The notes under the pieces: generated by a model
What the model saw: the letters and a program-made list of their open reading frames with translations, nothing else
The model's database searches: none
Told to the model about the DNA's origin: nothing
Part shown: positions 1 to 5,070 of the stretch, piece by piece
Layout of the letters: each line of letters starts with the position of its first letter
Position numbering within the stretch: the first letter of the stretch is position 1
Source: Bryobacterales bacterium
Lineage (GTDB): Bacteria > Acidobacteriota > Terriglobia > Bryobacterales > Bryobacteraceae
Assembly: GCA_003132865.1 (NCBI GenBank)
Contig: PKYZ01000082.1
Coordinates: forward strand, 1 to 7,062
Direction: 5' to 3'
DNA length: 7,062 nucleotides
Translations under genes and position numbers: made by a program

Positions 1-1
1 T

Positions 2-106
2 CCTGAGGTTGAATTGGTTCTTGGCGGAACCCAATCCAGCGTATCAAGGGCTCAACCTCTCACCGGCAGCGACGCCCTCCGCTTCGGCCAGCAGTTAGCC
101 CGCTAA
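2..106 (+). CDS. C-terminal tail of an unidentified upstream gene (partial)
   Basis: An open frame enters from the left edge and ends with TAA at 104-106, one base before the TTG proposed as start of the next gene. It encodes about 34 residues ending in FGQQLAR. A second frame, open from base 3 to a TAG at 96-98, is equally free of stops and has slightly higher GC at third positions, so the choice of frame rests mainly on the tight junction with the next gene. No family was recognised. Too little of the gene is present to assign a role. Confidence 0.35.
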   Translation, partial: PEVELVLGGTQSSVSRAQPLTGSDALRFGQQLAR

Positions 107-107
107 T

Positions 108-404
108 TTGGACAGCAGTGATATCTATGTAAACAAGTGCGGTGAAGAACTCGGCAACGTATTATTAGATGAAGAGCTTGAAGCATCCCTGACGGGATTA
201 GGGCGGTGTAAGACTTCTGGCGGGTTTTACTTCGTTGTTCTCGATAAGTTTCGCGATTGGGGCGAGCAGGAAACACTGGTCGAGATCTATCGCGCATCCG
301 AAGCGTTGGAGTACATAAGAGCCTTGCTCATGCGCACGCAAGATGCGGTTGCTCCGGTCATCGACGGCAACGTGTCTCTGGCCGAAGCTGAAAAGATCAA
401 GTAG
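108..404 (+). CDS. small hypothetical protein, TTG start
   Basis: This frame encodes 98 residues. It is acidic in its first third (GEELGNVLLDEELEASL, residues 12-28), then has a hydrophobic strand-like stretch GGFYFVVLDKF (about residues 39-49) and a helix-like segment EALEYIRALLMRT. No signal peptide or membrane segment is visible, so it is probably cytosolic. TTG at 108 is the only usual start near the frame opening. No Shine-Dalgarno precedes it, so translation would depend on coupling to the upstream stop at 104-106. The frame closes with TAG at 402-404, and the same frame stays open after that stop into the next gene, so this could be the first half of one longer gene broken by a nonsense codon. 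Codons are more AT-rich than further right. No family was recognised. Confidence 0.5.
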   Translation: MDSSDIYVNKCGEELGNVLLDEELEASLTGLGRCKTSGGFYFVVLDKFRDWGEQETLVEIYRASEALEYIRALLMRTQDAVAPVIDGNVSLAEAEKIK

Positions 405-416
405 ATCCGAGCCAAT

Positions 417-727
417 GTGGCCCTTCGAGGGCGGTGGGGTCAGATGCTCGATCGTAAGGACTCGATCCTTCGCGCGAAGGACCGAGTCAAGAATAGGCGC
501 GCTTTCAAGAGCCCTGGTTTCATGAAGCGCTATTATAGCAATCCCCAGGTGAAGAAACAGGATCGGACCGAAGAACTACTCGAAGCGGACGAGGGGTACG
601 CGGAACTCGATAGCACTTTGACGTCGGCGACATTAACGATGTAGTACAGACGCTCAAGAAGATCGCCACCGACGTTCACGGAAGGATCATACAGTCTGAC
701 GGCGTCCGTGCCGGATATGCAGGATAG
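417..727 (+). pseudogene. small hypothetical gene with a -1 frameshift near 612-617
   Basis: The frame opening at GTG 417 (or ATG 444, preceded by a GGTGGGG stretch) encodes a basic, helical-looking segment with DRKDSILRAKDRVKNRRAF and later EELLEADEGYAELDS. It runs to TAG at 642-644, but the last ten or so residues look like noise. From 614 another frame (shift of -1) continues with good coding character, FDVGDINDVVQTLKKIATDV, ending at TAG 725-727. Joining the two gives about 103 residues. The natural junction is LDS followed by H/FDVGDIN, which a single lost base near 612-617 would explain. The gene lies in the same frame as the preceding one, separated by one TAG and 12 bases. Its 3' end overlaps the last 41 bases of the minus-strand toxin gene. 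Function is unknown; the frameshift may be decay or a sequence error. Confidence 0.45.
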
Positions 728-992
728 AAACCGTATCGCCCTTGATGGTAAACAGAATTCGGTATACATGGGGCTTGCGGCCATAGAGCAGGTGTCGCAC
801 CTCAAAAGGGGAATCGGCATTTTCAGGAGCAAGCGGACAACGGGCCGGCGCGATGGCCAGCGATGCAATCGCGTCTTCCAGTGCCAGAAACCAGCGAATG
901 CCGGTATCGCCTGCATGTTGGGAATACAACCATTCAAGGATGGCTTCCGCGTCGCGTTCGGATTCCGGTGTTGTCTCAACCAGGAATGCCAT
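687..992 (-). CDS. RelE/ParE-type toxin of a type II toxin-antitoxin pair
   Basis: The 101-residue product has the layout of the RelE/ParE superfamily: an N-terminal strand (FLVETTPESERD), two helices covering about residues 11-46, and a C-terminal sheet with VRHLLYGRKPHVYRILFTI (65-83) and GDTVSILHIRHGRR (85-98). The VYRILF and LHIRHGRR motifs are typical. Family members either cleave mRNA on the ribosome or act on gyrase; the sequence alone does not say which, though the closing HIRHGRR block is common in ParE-like members. The ATG at 990-992 lies inside the antitoxin gene, whose stop is at 976-978, a 17-base overlap that implies one mRNA and coupled translation in the order antitoxin then toxin. 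Length is normal for the family and no key region is missing, so it appears intact. It would act in the cytosol and be neutralised by the upstream partner. Confidence 0.88.
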   Translation of the reverse strand: MAFLVETTPESERDAEAILEWLYSQHAGDTGIRWFLALEDAIASLAIAPARCPLAPENADSPFEVRHLLYGRKPHVYRILFTIKGDTVSILHIRHGRRQTV

Positions 993-1221
993 ATTTTCGG
1001 CGCACCTCGGCGAGGAACTCGGCGGCCGGGCGAGTGCGCCCCGCTTTCACGTCTTCATAGCCCTGCCGGATGCCATTAACGGCTTCCTGATAATCGGTGC
1101 GTTCCCATTCGAGATACGCGGCCAGAGCCTCATCAAGCGCGTCGGCAACGCTCTGTCCGTACCGCTGGGCATAGTCGTCTAGTTGCGCCTTACGTTCCGG
1201 TTTGATGGGTATTACATCCAT
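976..1221 (-). CDS. antitoxin of the RelE/ParE pair, ribbon-helix-helix-like
   Basis: An 81-residue, charged cytosolic protein precedes the toxin gene and overlaps it by 17 bases. The N-terminus (VIPIKPERKAQLDDYAQRYG, residues 3-22) has a short strand followed by helix, then SVADALDEALAAYLEWER, as in ribbon-helix-helix or ParD-like DNA-binding antitoxins. The second half, with GYEDVKAGRTRPAAEFLAEV (54-73), matches the toxin-binding arm seen in many such antitoxins. Its role would be to bind and block the toxin and to repress their shared promoter. The only possible start is ATG at 1219-1221. No Shine-Dalgarno precedes it, and a good promoter ends just seven bases upstream, pointing to a leaderless mRNA. 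The fold is assigned by pattern, not by a profile search. Confidence 0.82.
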   Translation of the reverse strand: MDVIPIKPERKAQLDDYAQRYGQSVADALDEALAAYLEWERTDYQEAVNGIRQGYEDVKAGRTRPAAEFLAEVRRKYGIPG

Positions 1222-1227
1222 GCCCCA

Positions 1228-1256
1228 AGGGTAAGGGCATAGCCGCCCTGTGTCAA
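1228..1256 (-). promoter_or_regulatory. promoter of the toxin-antitoxin operon, leaderless
   Basis: Read on the minus strand there is a perfect -35 TTGACA (1256-1251), a 17-base spacer, and a -10 TACCCT (1233-1228, four of six matches to TATAAT). The antitoxin ATG begins at 1221, seven bases after the -10, so transcription should begin at or next to the A of the start codon. No ribosome-binding site fits in that space. The element match is direct observation; its activity is inferred. Confidence 0.65.
1234..1249 (-). promoter_or_regulatory. candidate operator: inverted repeat in the promoter spacer
   Basis: AGGGC, six bases, then GCCCT forms a perfect 5-bp inverted repeat lying exactly between the -35 and -10 boxes of the toxin-antitoxin promoter. 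Antitoxins of this type normally repress their own operon by binding such repeats, so this is the likely binding site of the antitoxin or its complex with the toxin. A short GC-rich repeat can occur by chance, and the claim rests mostly on its position. Confidence 0.5.
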
Positions 1257-1480
1257 GCGCGGCTGCGCTGCCGGCGGGACACTTCGCGGTCGTGAGCGCG
1301 TCGACATCGCAGTTCTCCTGCGCGTCGCCATTTCCCGCAACGTGTCCAAACCCAAAAAAAGGGCCGCCTTGATTTCCGGCAGCGGCGATCTATCAAACCG
1401 CACTGGCTGTCGCGTTGCGCGGTTGGAGCACTCGGACGTAAAATTAAGGTACCGATGCTTGCGTTGAGAGCGTCCGATAA

Positions 1481-1505
1481 TGGTTAAGGAGGCTAGTGGT
1501 TAAGG
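1481..1505 (+). repeat. 9-bp direct repeat TGGTTAAGG, two copies, 16-base period
   Basis: The two identical copies are at 1481-1489 and 1497-1505, spaced one and a half helical turns start to start, about 40 bases before the start of the next gene. A related TTAAGG also occurs at 1444-1449. It could be a regulator-binding site for the downstream pair, or chance. Confidence 0.35.
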
Positions 1506-1544
1506 GCGCGCGAGCCTGCGACGCCTCGGGGCGAGGGGAACGAC

Positions 1545-1997
1545 ATGTCAGACCCAGACGTGAACGAGCGGACTACCGCGGCCACGCCGCATGAAGTCGT
1601 CCAGATCCAGGCTCCGAAGCAGGTCACTGGATACGAAGAAGGCAACGACCACATCGCGGCGCGGATTGACGCTGCGATTGCCGATGACGACATGTACGAG
1701 CTGGGTGACCCCCGACCGAGTCCAGAAGCCGCAGCCAAGGCAAAGGATCTGGTCAAATCGGCGGGACGGGCAGGTCGCGGGCTACCATGCCCCGAGGTAT
1801 CGGTTTACTTTGGCGAGAGCGACGTTACTTGGAGGGTTCGGAATCGGCTCCTCAGAATGATCGTCTTCTCCGATCCAGCCCGGCCCGCTGTTCTTTACTT
1901 TCAAACCGACAAAGGCGAAGCCCTGACGCACGGTGAATCCGTAGACGTCAGGGGCGCGGACGATTTGCCGCAGAAACTCGTCTGGCTCCTTGGCTAA
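1545..1997 (+). CDS. hypothetical protein, first gene of a coupled pair
   Basis: The gene encodes 150 residues and starts at ATG 1545, supported by GAGGGG at 1533-1538 with six-base spacing. Residues 1-50 are polar and probably flexible. Next comes DDDMYELGDPRPSPEAAAKA (about 48-67), which opens a helix, then LPCPEVSVYFGESDVTWRV with beta-strand character, another strand pair (RMIVF, AVLYFQTDKGEA), and a closing helix DDLPQKLVWLLG. There is no signal peptide or membrane segment, so it is likely cytosolic. The layout (P-S-x-E-A helix, then P-x-P-E-V-S-x-x-x-x-x-x-x-T-W strands, then a W-L-L end) recalls small uncharacterised proteins found in many bacteria, but that is memory, not a search, and no function is known to me. 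The stop TAA overlaps the TTG start of the next gene in the string TTGGCTAA, so the two are translated together. Codon use is uniform and GC-rich, arguing for a real gene. Confidence 0.75.
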   Translation: MSDPDVNERTTAATPHEVVQIQAPKQVTGYEEGNDHIAARIDAAIADDDMYELGDPRPSPEAAAKAKDLVKSAGRAGRGLPCPEVSVYFGESDVTWRVRNRLLRMIVFSDPARPAVLYFQTDKGEALTHGESVDVRGADDLPQKLVWLLG

Positions 1998-2383
1998 CGA
2001 CTCGCCTTCGCAGGCTCCTCAGCAGCGGCTCTTTCTCGATCCCGAGACCGAACTCTACAGGGCGCTGACGAGTGGTAAATGCATCCAAGGGGAGCGCGTC
2101 ACGGATGCCGCATTTCGCCTTCGACCAGCGAATGCAGACTTCCCTGCGGAGACCACCCTCTCAGTCGCTTTGACGCCGGCGAAGGCGGTGGGGAACTCGA
2201 CTGTGCAAAGGCTACACTTACATTCTTGTCGCAGACGTCGAGCGAATCGAGGGGCTGAAGATTCAGCAAAAGGAATCCAGCGATTCAGACCTCTATGAGA
2301 TTGCCGGTATCCCCTTGGGCAACTTCACTGCCCAGACTGACTACGCAATCGCCCTGGCAAAGATTTCCGGAACGGTTGTTTAG
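1990..2383 (+). pseudogene. hypothetical protein, second gene of the coupled pair, +1 frameshift at about 2190-2193
   Basis: Starting at TTG 1990, eight bases inside the previous gene, the frame encodes PQQRLFLDPETELYRALTSG, then DAAFRLRP and TTLSVALTPAKAVG, after which it degenerates and would stop at 2296-2298. From about 2192 the next frame carries clear coding sequence, CKGYTYILVADVERIEGLK, then LYEIAGIPLGNFTAQTDYAI and AKISGTVV, ending at TAG 2381-2383. Removing one G from the GGGG run at 2190-2193 joins both parts as AVGTRLCKGYTYILVADVE, giving 130 residues. The site is a homopolymer, so a sequencing or assembly error is as likely as real mutation. The product looks soluble and mixed alpha/beta, with no known motif. 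No ribosome-binding site precedes the TTG; the overlap with the upstream stop suggests re-initiation and a fixed ratio to its partner. Function unknown. Confidence 0.65.
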
Positions 2384-2421
2384 GTTCCGAAAAAGGGCGA
2401 AGAGGTAGTTCTGTTAGTTCT

Positions 2422-2652
2422 ATGAGCCACCAACCCATTCCCAAATTTGCCAGCGAGGAAGAGGAAGCCGCCCGTCGCCTGAGCCAAACCAACTTGCCCG
2501 GCGCCTCTGAAACCGTCACCATTCGCATTCCCCCGGAGGAACTGGCGCGGGCGCGCACGCTGGCCGCCAAGCGCGGGATCCCCTATCAGACGTATCTCAA
2601 GATGCTCTTGCATGAAGCCCTGGACGCCGAAGAAAAAAAACTCGCCAGTTGA
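2422..2652 (+). CDS. CopG/BrnA-type antitoxin, no adjacent toxin
   Basis: This 76-residue protein matches the pattern of the CopG-antitoxin family (BrnA-like): IPKFASEEEEA near the N-terminus (residues 6-16), a beta strand ETVTIRIPPEEL (30-41), then helix ARARTLAAKRGIPYQTYLKM (42-61), and LLHEAL. The strand-helix-helix unit with the RGIPYQTYLK turn is the ribbon-helix-helix DNA-binding fold, in which paired strands enter the major groove. Such proteins normally neutralise a BrnT-like ribonuclease toxin encoded immediately upstream and repress the operon. Here the upstream gene is not BrnT-like and nothing downstream resembles a toxin, so it is an orphan or serves as a free regulator. ATG 2422 is the only reasonable start, but no good Shine-Dalgarno precedes it; AGAGG at 2401-2405 is too far away. 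It begins 38 bases after the upstream gene. Confidence 0.8.
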   Translation: MSHQPIPKFASEEEEAARRLSQTNLPGASETVTIRIPPEELARARTLAAKRGIPYQTYLKMLLHEALDAEEKKLAS

Positions 2653-2978
2653 TTCCGCCGTTCATCCTGACCGCCGCCGGTGCGTCTCCGCCCCTCGACC
2701 CCAGCCTCATGATCACCCGCCGACGCCTGCCAGGATCTTATTGAAAACAGGCCTGAACTGCCAATTCTTCGGCCAAGACTGCCGAACAGCCGTGGTAGTG
2801 TTTGTCGGGGGGAAGACGGGGGCCTGACGCATCCAGTGCAGCCAGGTGGTCCTATGTGGCTTCTCCACAAAAAATTCCCATTACCCGATTCGGATATGCG
2901 TAGAAAGAAAGGTTTCTGCCTCGGATTCATCCGCTAATCGATCTGTGTAATGCGATCTCAATTGCCTTCGCAATTCCG
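2653..2978. other. intergenic region without a recognisable gene
   Basis: About 325 bases follow the antitoxin. Open frames on both strands exist (for example 2612-2827 plus and 2586-2930 minus), but their translations are rich in R, P and S without strand or helix patterns and they have no start signals. Visible structure: an inverted repeat TTCGGC / GCCGAA at 2768-2786 with a seven-base loop and no U-tract, and a perfect AATTGC / GCAATT repeat at 2960-2975 directly before the next start codon. No toxin remnant could be traced. Confidence 0.5.
2960..2975 (+). promoter_or_regulatory. perfect inverted repeat AATTGC-CTTC-GCAATT before the next gene
   Basis: A 6-bp perfect stem with a four-base CTTC loop ends three bases before the GTG at 2979. 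In the mRNA it would occupy the place of the ribosome-binding site; in DNA it is a symmetric site for a dimeric regulator. No separate Shine-Dalgarno is visible, so it could limit translation of the unknown gene and, through it, the acetyltransferase. Function is inferred from position only. Confidence 0.4.
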
Positions 2979-3335
2979 GTGGCCGTGTTCGACGTTTCCC
3001 GGATTGCGGAGTACGTCGAAGTCCGATATGCGGGCGGCGCGGAAGTTTATTTGGCCTTCTCCGGTGAAACAGAGAATCCCGAAGCTCATGAAGTCGTTTT
3101 CGCGGACCGCGCCGGGAGAGCGCACGCCCGGCGATGGACCAATCGGCAGAGCGGCTATTCGGCCGTTCGGGATGAAACCACTGCCGCCTTGATCGTCGCG
3201 GAAGCGTTGCATGGTTCGGTGCCCGCGGATGTTCAGAGGCTTACGGCCGCGATTGCGGACGAGCTCAACGTCATTTGGTCCGTCACTCCAAAGACCAAGA
3301 TACTGAACCCGTCCTCGTCGCGATTCGACTTTTGA
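2979..3335 (+). CDS. hypothetical protein preceding the acetyltransferase
   Basis: The gene encodes 118 residues from GTG 2979, with no clear ribosome-binding site. The reading frame is open upstream to 2904 but offers no ATG, GTG or TTG there. It looks soluble: alternating strand-like segments AEYVEVRYAGGAEVYLAFSG (residues 10-29) and EAHEVVFADRAGRAHARRW, then a helical part TTAALIVAEALHGSVPADVQ continuing into LTAAIADELNVIW (about 65-101). Third codon positions are strongly GC-rich, unlike the long minus-strand frame (2958-3737) that overlaps it, which supports this strand. No family was recognised. It ends 18 bases before the acetyltransferase start, inside which lies the AAGGAGG site, so the two probably share an mRNA. 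The neighbour suggests a housekeeping or small-molecule context, but that is weak. Confidence 0.65.
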   Translation: MAVFDVSRIAEYVEVRYAGGAEVYLAFSGETENPEAHEVVFADRAGRAHARRWTNRQSGYSAVRDETTAALIVAEALHGSVPADVQRLTAAIADELNVIWSVTPKTKILNPSSSRFDF

Positions 3336-3353
3336 GAAGGAGGCTGAGTACTC

Positions 3354-3854
3354 ATGATCCGCCGCTGCGACGACCGCGATTTTGAGGTGACTTGGGCCAT
3401 TGTCAACGATGGCGTGCAGGCTTATAAAGGGATCATCCCCGCAGATCGCTGGACCGAACCGTATATGTCCAGGCAGAAACTGCGGCACGAAATCGATGAG
3501 GGTGTTGTGTTCTGGGGCTTCGAGGAGAACGGGATGCTGGTAGGCGTAATGGACCTTCAACAAGTCCAGGACGTGACGCTCATTCGCCACGCCTATGTTC
3601 GCACCAGCAGCCAGAAGCGAGGGGTTGGAACGCACTTGCTGTCTCATTTGCGGAAGCTGGCGAACACGCCGGCGTTGATCGGCACGTGGGCCGATGCGGT
3701 CTGGGCGATTCGCTTTTACGAAACGCACGGCTTTCAAATAGTTGGTCTCCAGGAGAAGAGCCGCCTGCTAAAAAAGTACTGGACCGTGCCCGAACGCCAG
3801 ATTGAAACGTCCGTAGTTCTGGCGGATCCGAAGTGGCGGGGAACTCAGCGTTGA
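3354..3854 (+). CDS. GNAT-family N-acetyltransferase
   Basis: This 166-residue protein fits the GNAT superfamily, which transfers the acetyl group of acetyl-CoA to an amine. The N-terminal strand-helix (MIRRCDDRDFEVTWAIVNDG) is followed by the variable substrate region with GIIPADRW (27-33), then core strands VVFWGFEENGMLVGVMDLQQ and TLIRHAYVRTSSQ (about 51-87). The acetyl-CoA pyrophosphate loop Q-K-R-G-V-G at 87-92 matches the Q/R-x-x-G-x-G/A motif and begins the helix THLLSHLRKL. The last core motif, AVWAIRFYETHGFQIVG (115-131), matches the usual A-x-x-F-Y-x-x-x-G-F pattern. The substrate cannot be predicted. ATG 3354 is fixed by AAGGAGG at 3337-3343 with ten-base spacing. Length is normal and all core motifs are present, so it looks functional. 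It follows an unknown gene by 18 bases and probably shares its transcript. Confidence 0.9.
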   Translation: MIRRCDDRDFEVTWAIVNDGVQAYKGIIPADRWTEPYMSRQKLRHEIDEGVVFWGFEENGMLVGVMDLQQVQDVTLIRHAYVRTSSQKRGVGTHLLSHLRKLANTPALIGTWADAVWAIRFYETHGFQIVGLQEKSRLLKKYWTVPERQIETSVVLADPKWRGTQR

Positions 3855-3868
3855 AGGGGAACGCTTCC

Positions 3869-3896
3869 TTGACCCGTTCTAAGCCAAGGGTATGAG
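3869..3896 (+). promoter_or_regulatory. possible promoter of the binding-protein gene
   Basis: TTGACC at 3869-3874 (five of six to TTGACA), a 16-base spacer and TATGAG at 3891-3896 (four of six to TATAAT) lie between the acetyltransferase stop and the binding-protein start. It would give a leader of about 108 bases that contains the hairpin at 3978-3995. Confidence 0.35.
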
Positions 3897-3977
3897 TTTC
3901 ACTTCTGCTCGCCAGCCACCAGCGAGGTACCCTCCGGGTCCCGCCAGCCATCGGCGTGCTACCGTAGGACTAAGCAA

Positions 3978-3995
3978 GACAGGCCTCGGCCTGTC
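3978..3995 (+). repeat. perfect 8-bp inverted repeat GACAGGCC-TC-GGCCTGTC
   Basis: The 18-base element can fold into a strong GC-rich hairpin (seven pairs with a four-base loop). It ends four bases before the GAGG ribosome-binding site of the binding-protein gene. There is no U-tract after it, so a simple terminator is unlikely. It may be a dispersed REP-like hairpin, an operator, or a leader structure protecting or throttling the mRNA. Confidence 0.5.
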
Positions 3996-4011
3996 ACTTG
4001 AGGCCATCGAA

Positions 4012-5070
4012 ATGCGCGCCAGGATGCTTCTATTCTACGCCCCGGTCCTGTGCGTGTTCGCGCTAGGCGGAACGGACACGGAAATCAAGATCGGCAACAT
4101 CATGCCCTATACCGGTGCGTTCTCGGAGTATGGCGCAACCGGGCGCGCCGAAGCGGCTTACTTTCAGATGATCAACGACCAAGGCGGCGTCAACGGCCGT
4201 AAGATCAAGTTCATCAGCCTCGATTCCGGCTCCGATACCGGCAAAGCAGTGGCGCTGGCGCATCAGCTCGTGGAACACGATCAGGTCCTGCTCACCGTCG
4301 GCATCTGGGGCACTCCAGCCAACATGGCGATGCGCCCGTACATGAACGAGCAGAAGGTGCCGCAGCTTTTCGTCGCAGCTACCGAATCCGCCTTTGACGA
4401 TCCGTCGCATTTTCCATGGACGATGGCGTTTCAGGCCAGCAAGAGGACCGAAGGACTGGTCTATGCAAAGTACATCCTGCGGAACAAGCCGGGCGCAAAA
4501 ATTGCGATACTCTACTCGCACGATCTGTCTGGTCGGGAGTGGCTCCTTGGCATACGTGACGGTCTCGGGGAAAAGGCGCCGGCCATGATCGTAAAGGAGG
4601 CTTCCTTCGAGTATTCCGATCCGGAAGCGCTCGATGCGCAGATCGTGGCGCTCAAGAACTCCGGCGCCGACGTCTTCATGAATCTGGCGGTGGGAAGGTT
4701 GGCGACGCGCGCGATTCGCAAAGCCTACGACATCGACTGGCATCCGCTGCAGTTCATCCCCAACGCATCCCTCTCCATCGCCGCTTTCCTGGAGCCGGCG
4801 GGCCTGAAGAAGGCCGCCGGAATCGTCACCAATGCCCGCTCCAAAGCCTGGCTCAAGCCGCAGTCGAAACAAGATCCCGCAGTGCGTGCGTTTCTCGAAT
4901 GGATGGAAAAATACAATCCCGGTGCAAGCATTCGGGATGCCAACAATGTGTATGGTTATGAGGTCGCGCAGACACTGGTGGAAGTGCTGAAGAAGTGCGG
5001 CGACGATCTGAAGCGCACTAACGTGATGAAGCAGGCCGCCAGCTTCAGCCGATCAAGCAGTTGTTCCTGA
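4012..5070 (+). CDS. ABC-transporter substrate-binding protein, branched-chain amino-acid (LivK-like) type, C-terminus disrupted
   Basis: The product (352 residues) is a type I periplasmic binding protein of the Peripla_BP_6 / LivK family, which captures branched-chain amino acids, amides or aromatic acids outside the membrane for an ABC importer. It begins with a signal peptide, LLFYAPVLCVFALGG (6-20), followed by the first strand IKIGNIMPYTGAFSEYG and the typical helix FQMINDQGGVNGRKI (51-65). Further family blocks are SGSDTGKAVALAHQLVE, TVGIWGTPANMAMRPY, GAKIAILYSHDLSGRE (161-176) and the hinge/second lobe to NNVYGYEVAQTLVEVLKKCG (311-330). ATG 4012 is supported by GAGG at 4000-4003, spaced eight bases. 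After VMKQAAS (338-344) the frame loses sense and ends early; the true C-terminal tail follows in another frame up to 5123. About 20 family residues are missing between them. No permease or ATPase gene is adjacent, so it is a solitary binding protein. Ligand uncertain; the longer frame back to 3892 has no signal peptide. Confidence 0.88.
   Translation: MRARMLLFYAPVLCVFALGGTDTEIKIGNIMPYTGAFSEYGATGRAEAAYFQMINDQGGVNGRKIKFISLDSGSDTGKAVALAHQLVEHDQVLLTVGIWGTPANMAMRPYMNEQKVPQLFVAATESAFDDPSHFPWTMAFQASKRTEGLVYAKYILRNKPGAKIAILYSHDLSGREWLLGIRDGLGEKAPAMIVKEASFEYSDPEALDAQIVALKNSGADVFMNLAVGRLATRAIRKAYDIDWHPLQFIPNASLSIAAFLEPAGLKKAAGIVTNARSKAWLKPQSKQDPAVRAFLEWMEKYNPGASIRDANNVYGYEVAQTLVEVLKKCGDDLKRTNVMKQAASFSRSSSCS

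Larger units (their letters stand above)
1222..1544. other. intergenic region between divergent units
   Basis: About 320 bases separate the minus-strand toxin-antitoxin genes from the plus-strand pair beginning at 1545. It holds the toxin-antitoxin promoter at its left end, an A-tract (1351-1357), two copies of TGGTTAAGG at 1481-1489 and 1497-1505, and the GAGGGG ribosome-binding site of the next gene (1533-1538). A minus-strand open frame (1212-1403) overlaps the promoter and has no convincing protein character. No gene was seen. Confidence 0.6.

Noticed and set aside
533..979. 148-codon minus-strand frame overlapping the toxin
   Set aside because: It is offset from the toxin frame and lacks any fold pattern; the RelE/ParE motifs are in the other frame.
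1212..1403. 63-codon minus-strand frame with GTG start upstream of the antitoxin
   Set aside because: It covers the promoter and operator of the antitoxin and turns into low-complexity R/S/P sequence; no start signal.
2768..2786. TTCGGC / GCCGAA inverted repeat as terminator of the CopG-type gene
   Set aside because: The stem is only six pairs, no U-tract follows, and it lies more than 110 bases beyond the stop codon.
2856..2874. GTGG-CTTCT-CCAC hairpin followed by six A
   Set aside because: The A-run is on the wrong side for a terminator on either strand and the stem has only four pairs.
2958..3737. 259-codon open frame on the minus strand
   Set aside because: It is opposite two plus-strand genes, one a clear GNAT with a strong ribosome-binding site; its translation has no family pattern and arises from GC-rich codon bias.
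3892..4011. N-terminal extension of the binding protein to an upstream ATG
   Set aside because: The extension is rich in P, R and S, covers the hairpin, and would hide the signal peptide; ATG 4012 has a well-placed GAGG.
4063..4872. 269-codon open frame on the minus strand
   Set aside because: It is the antisense shadow of the LivK-like gene, which carries unmistakable family motifs on the plus strand.
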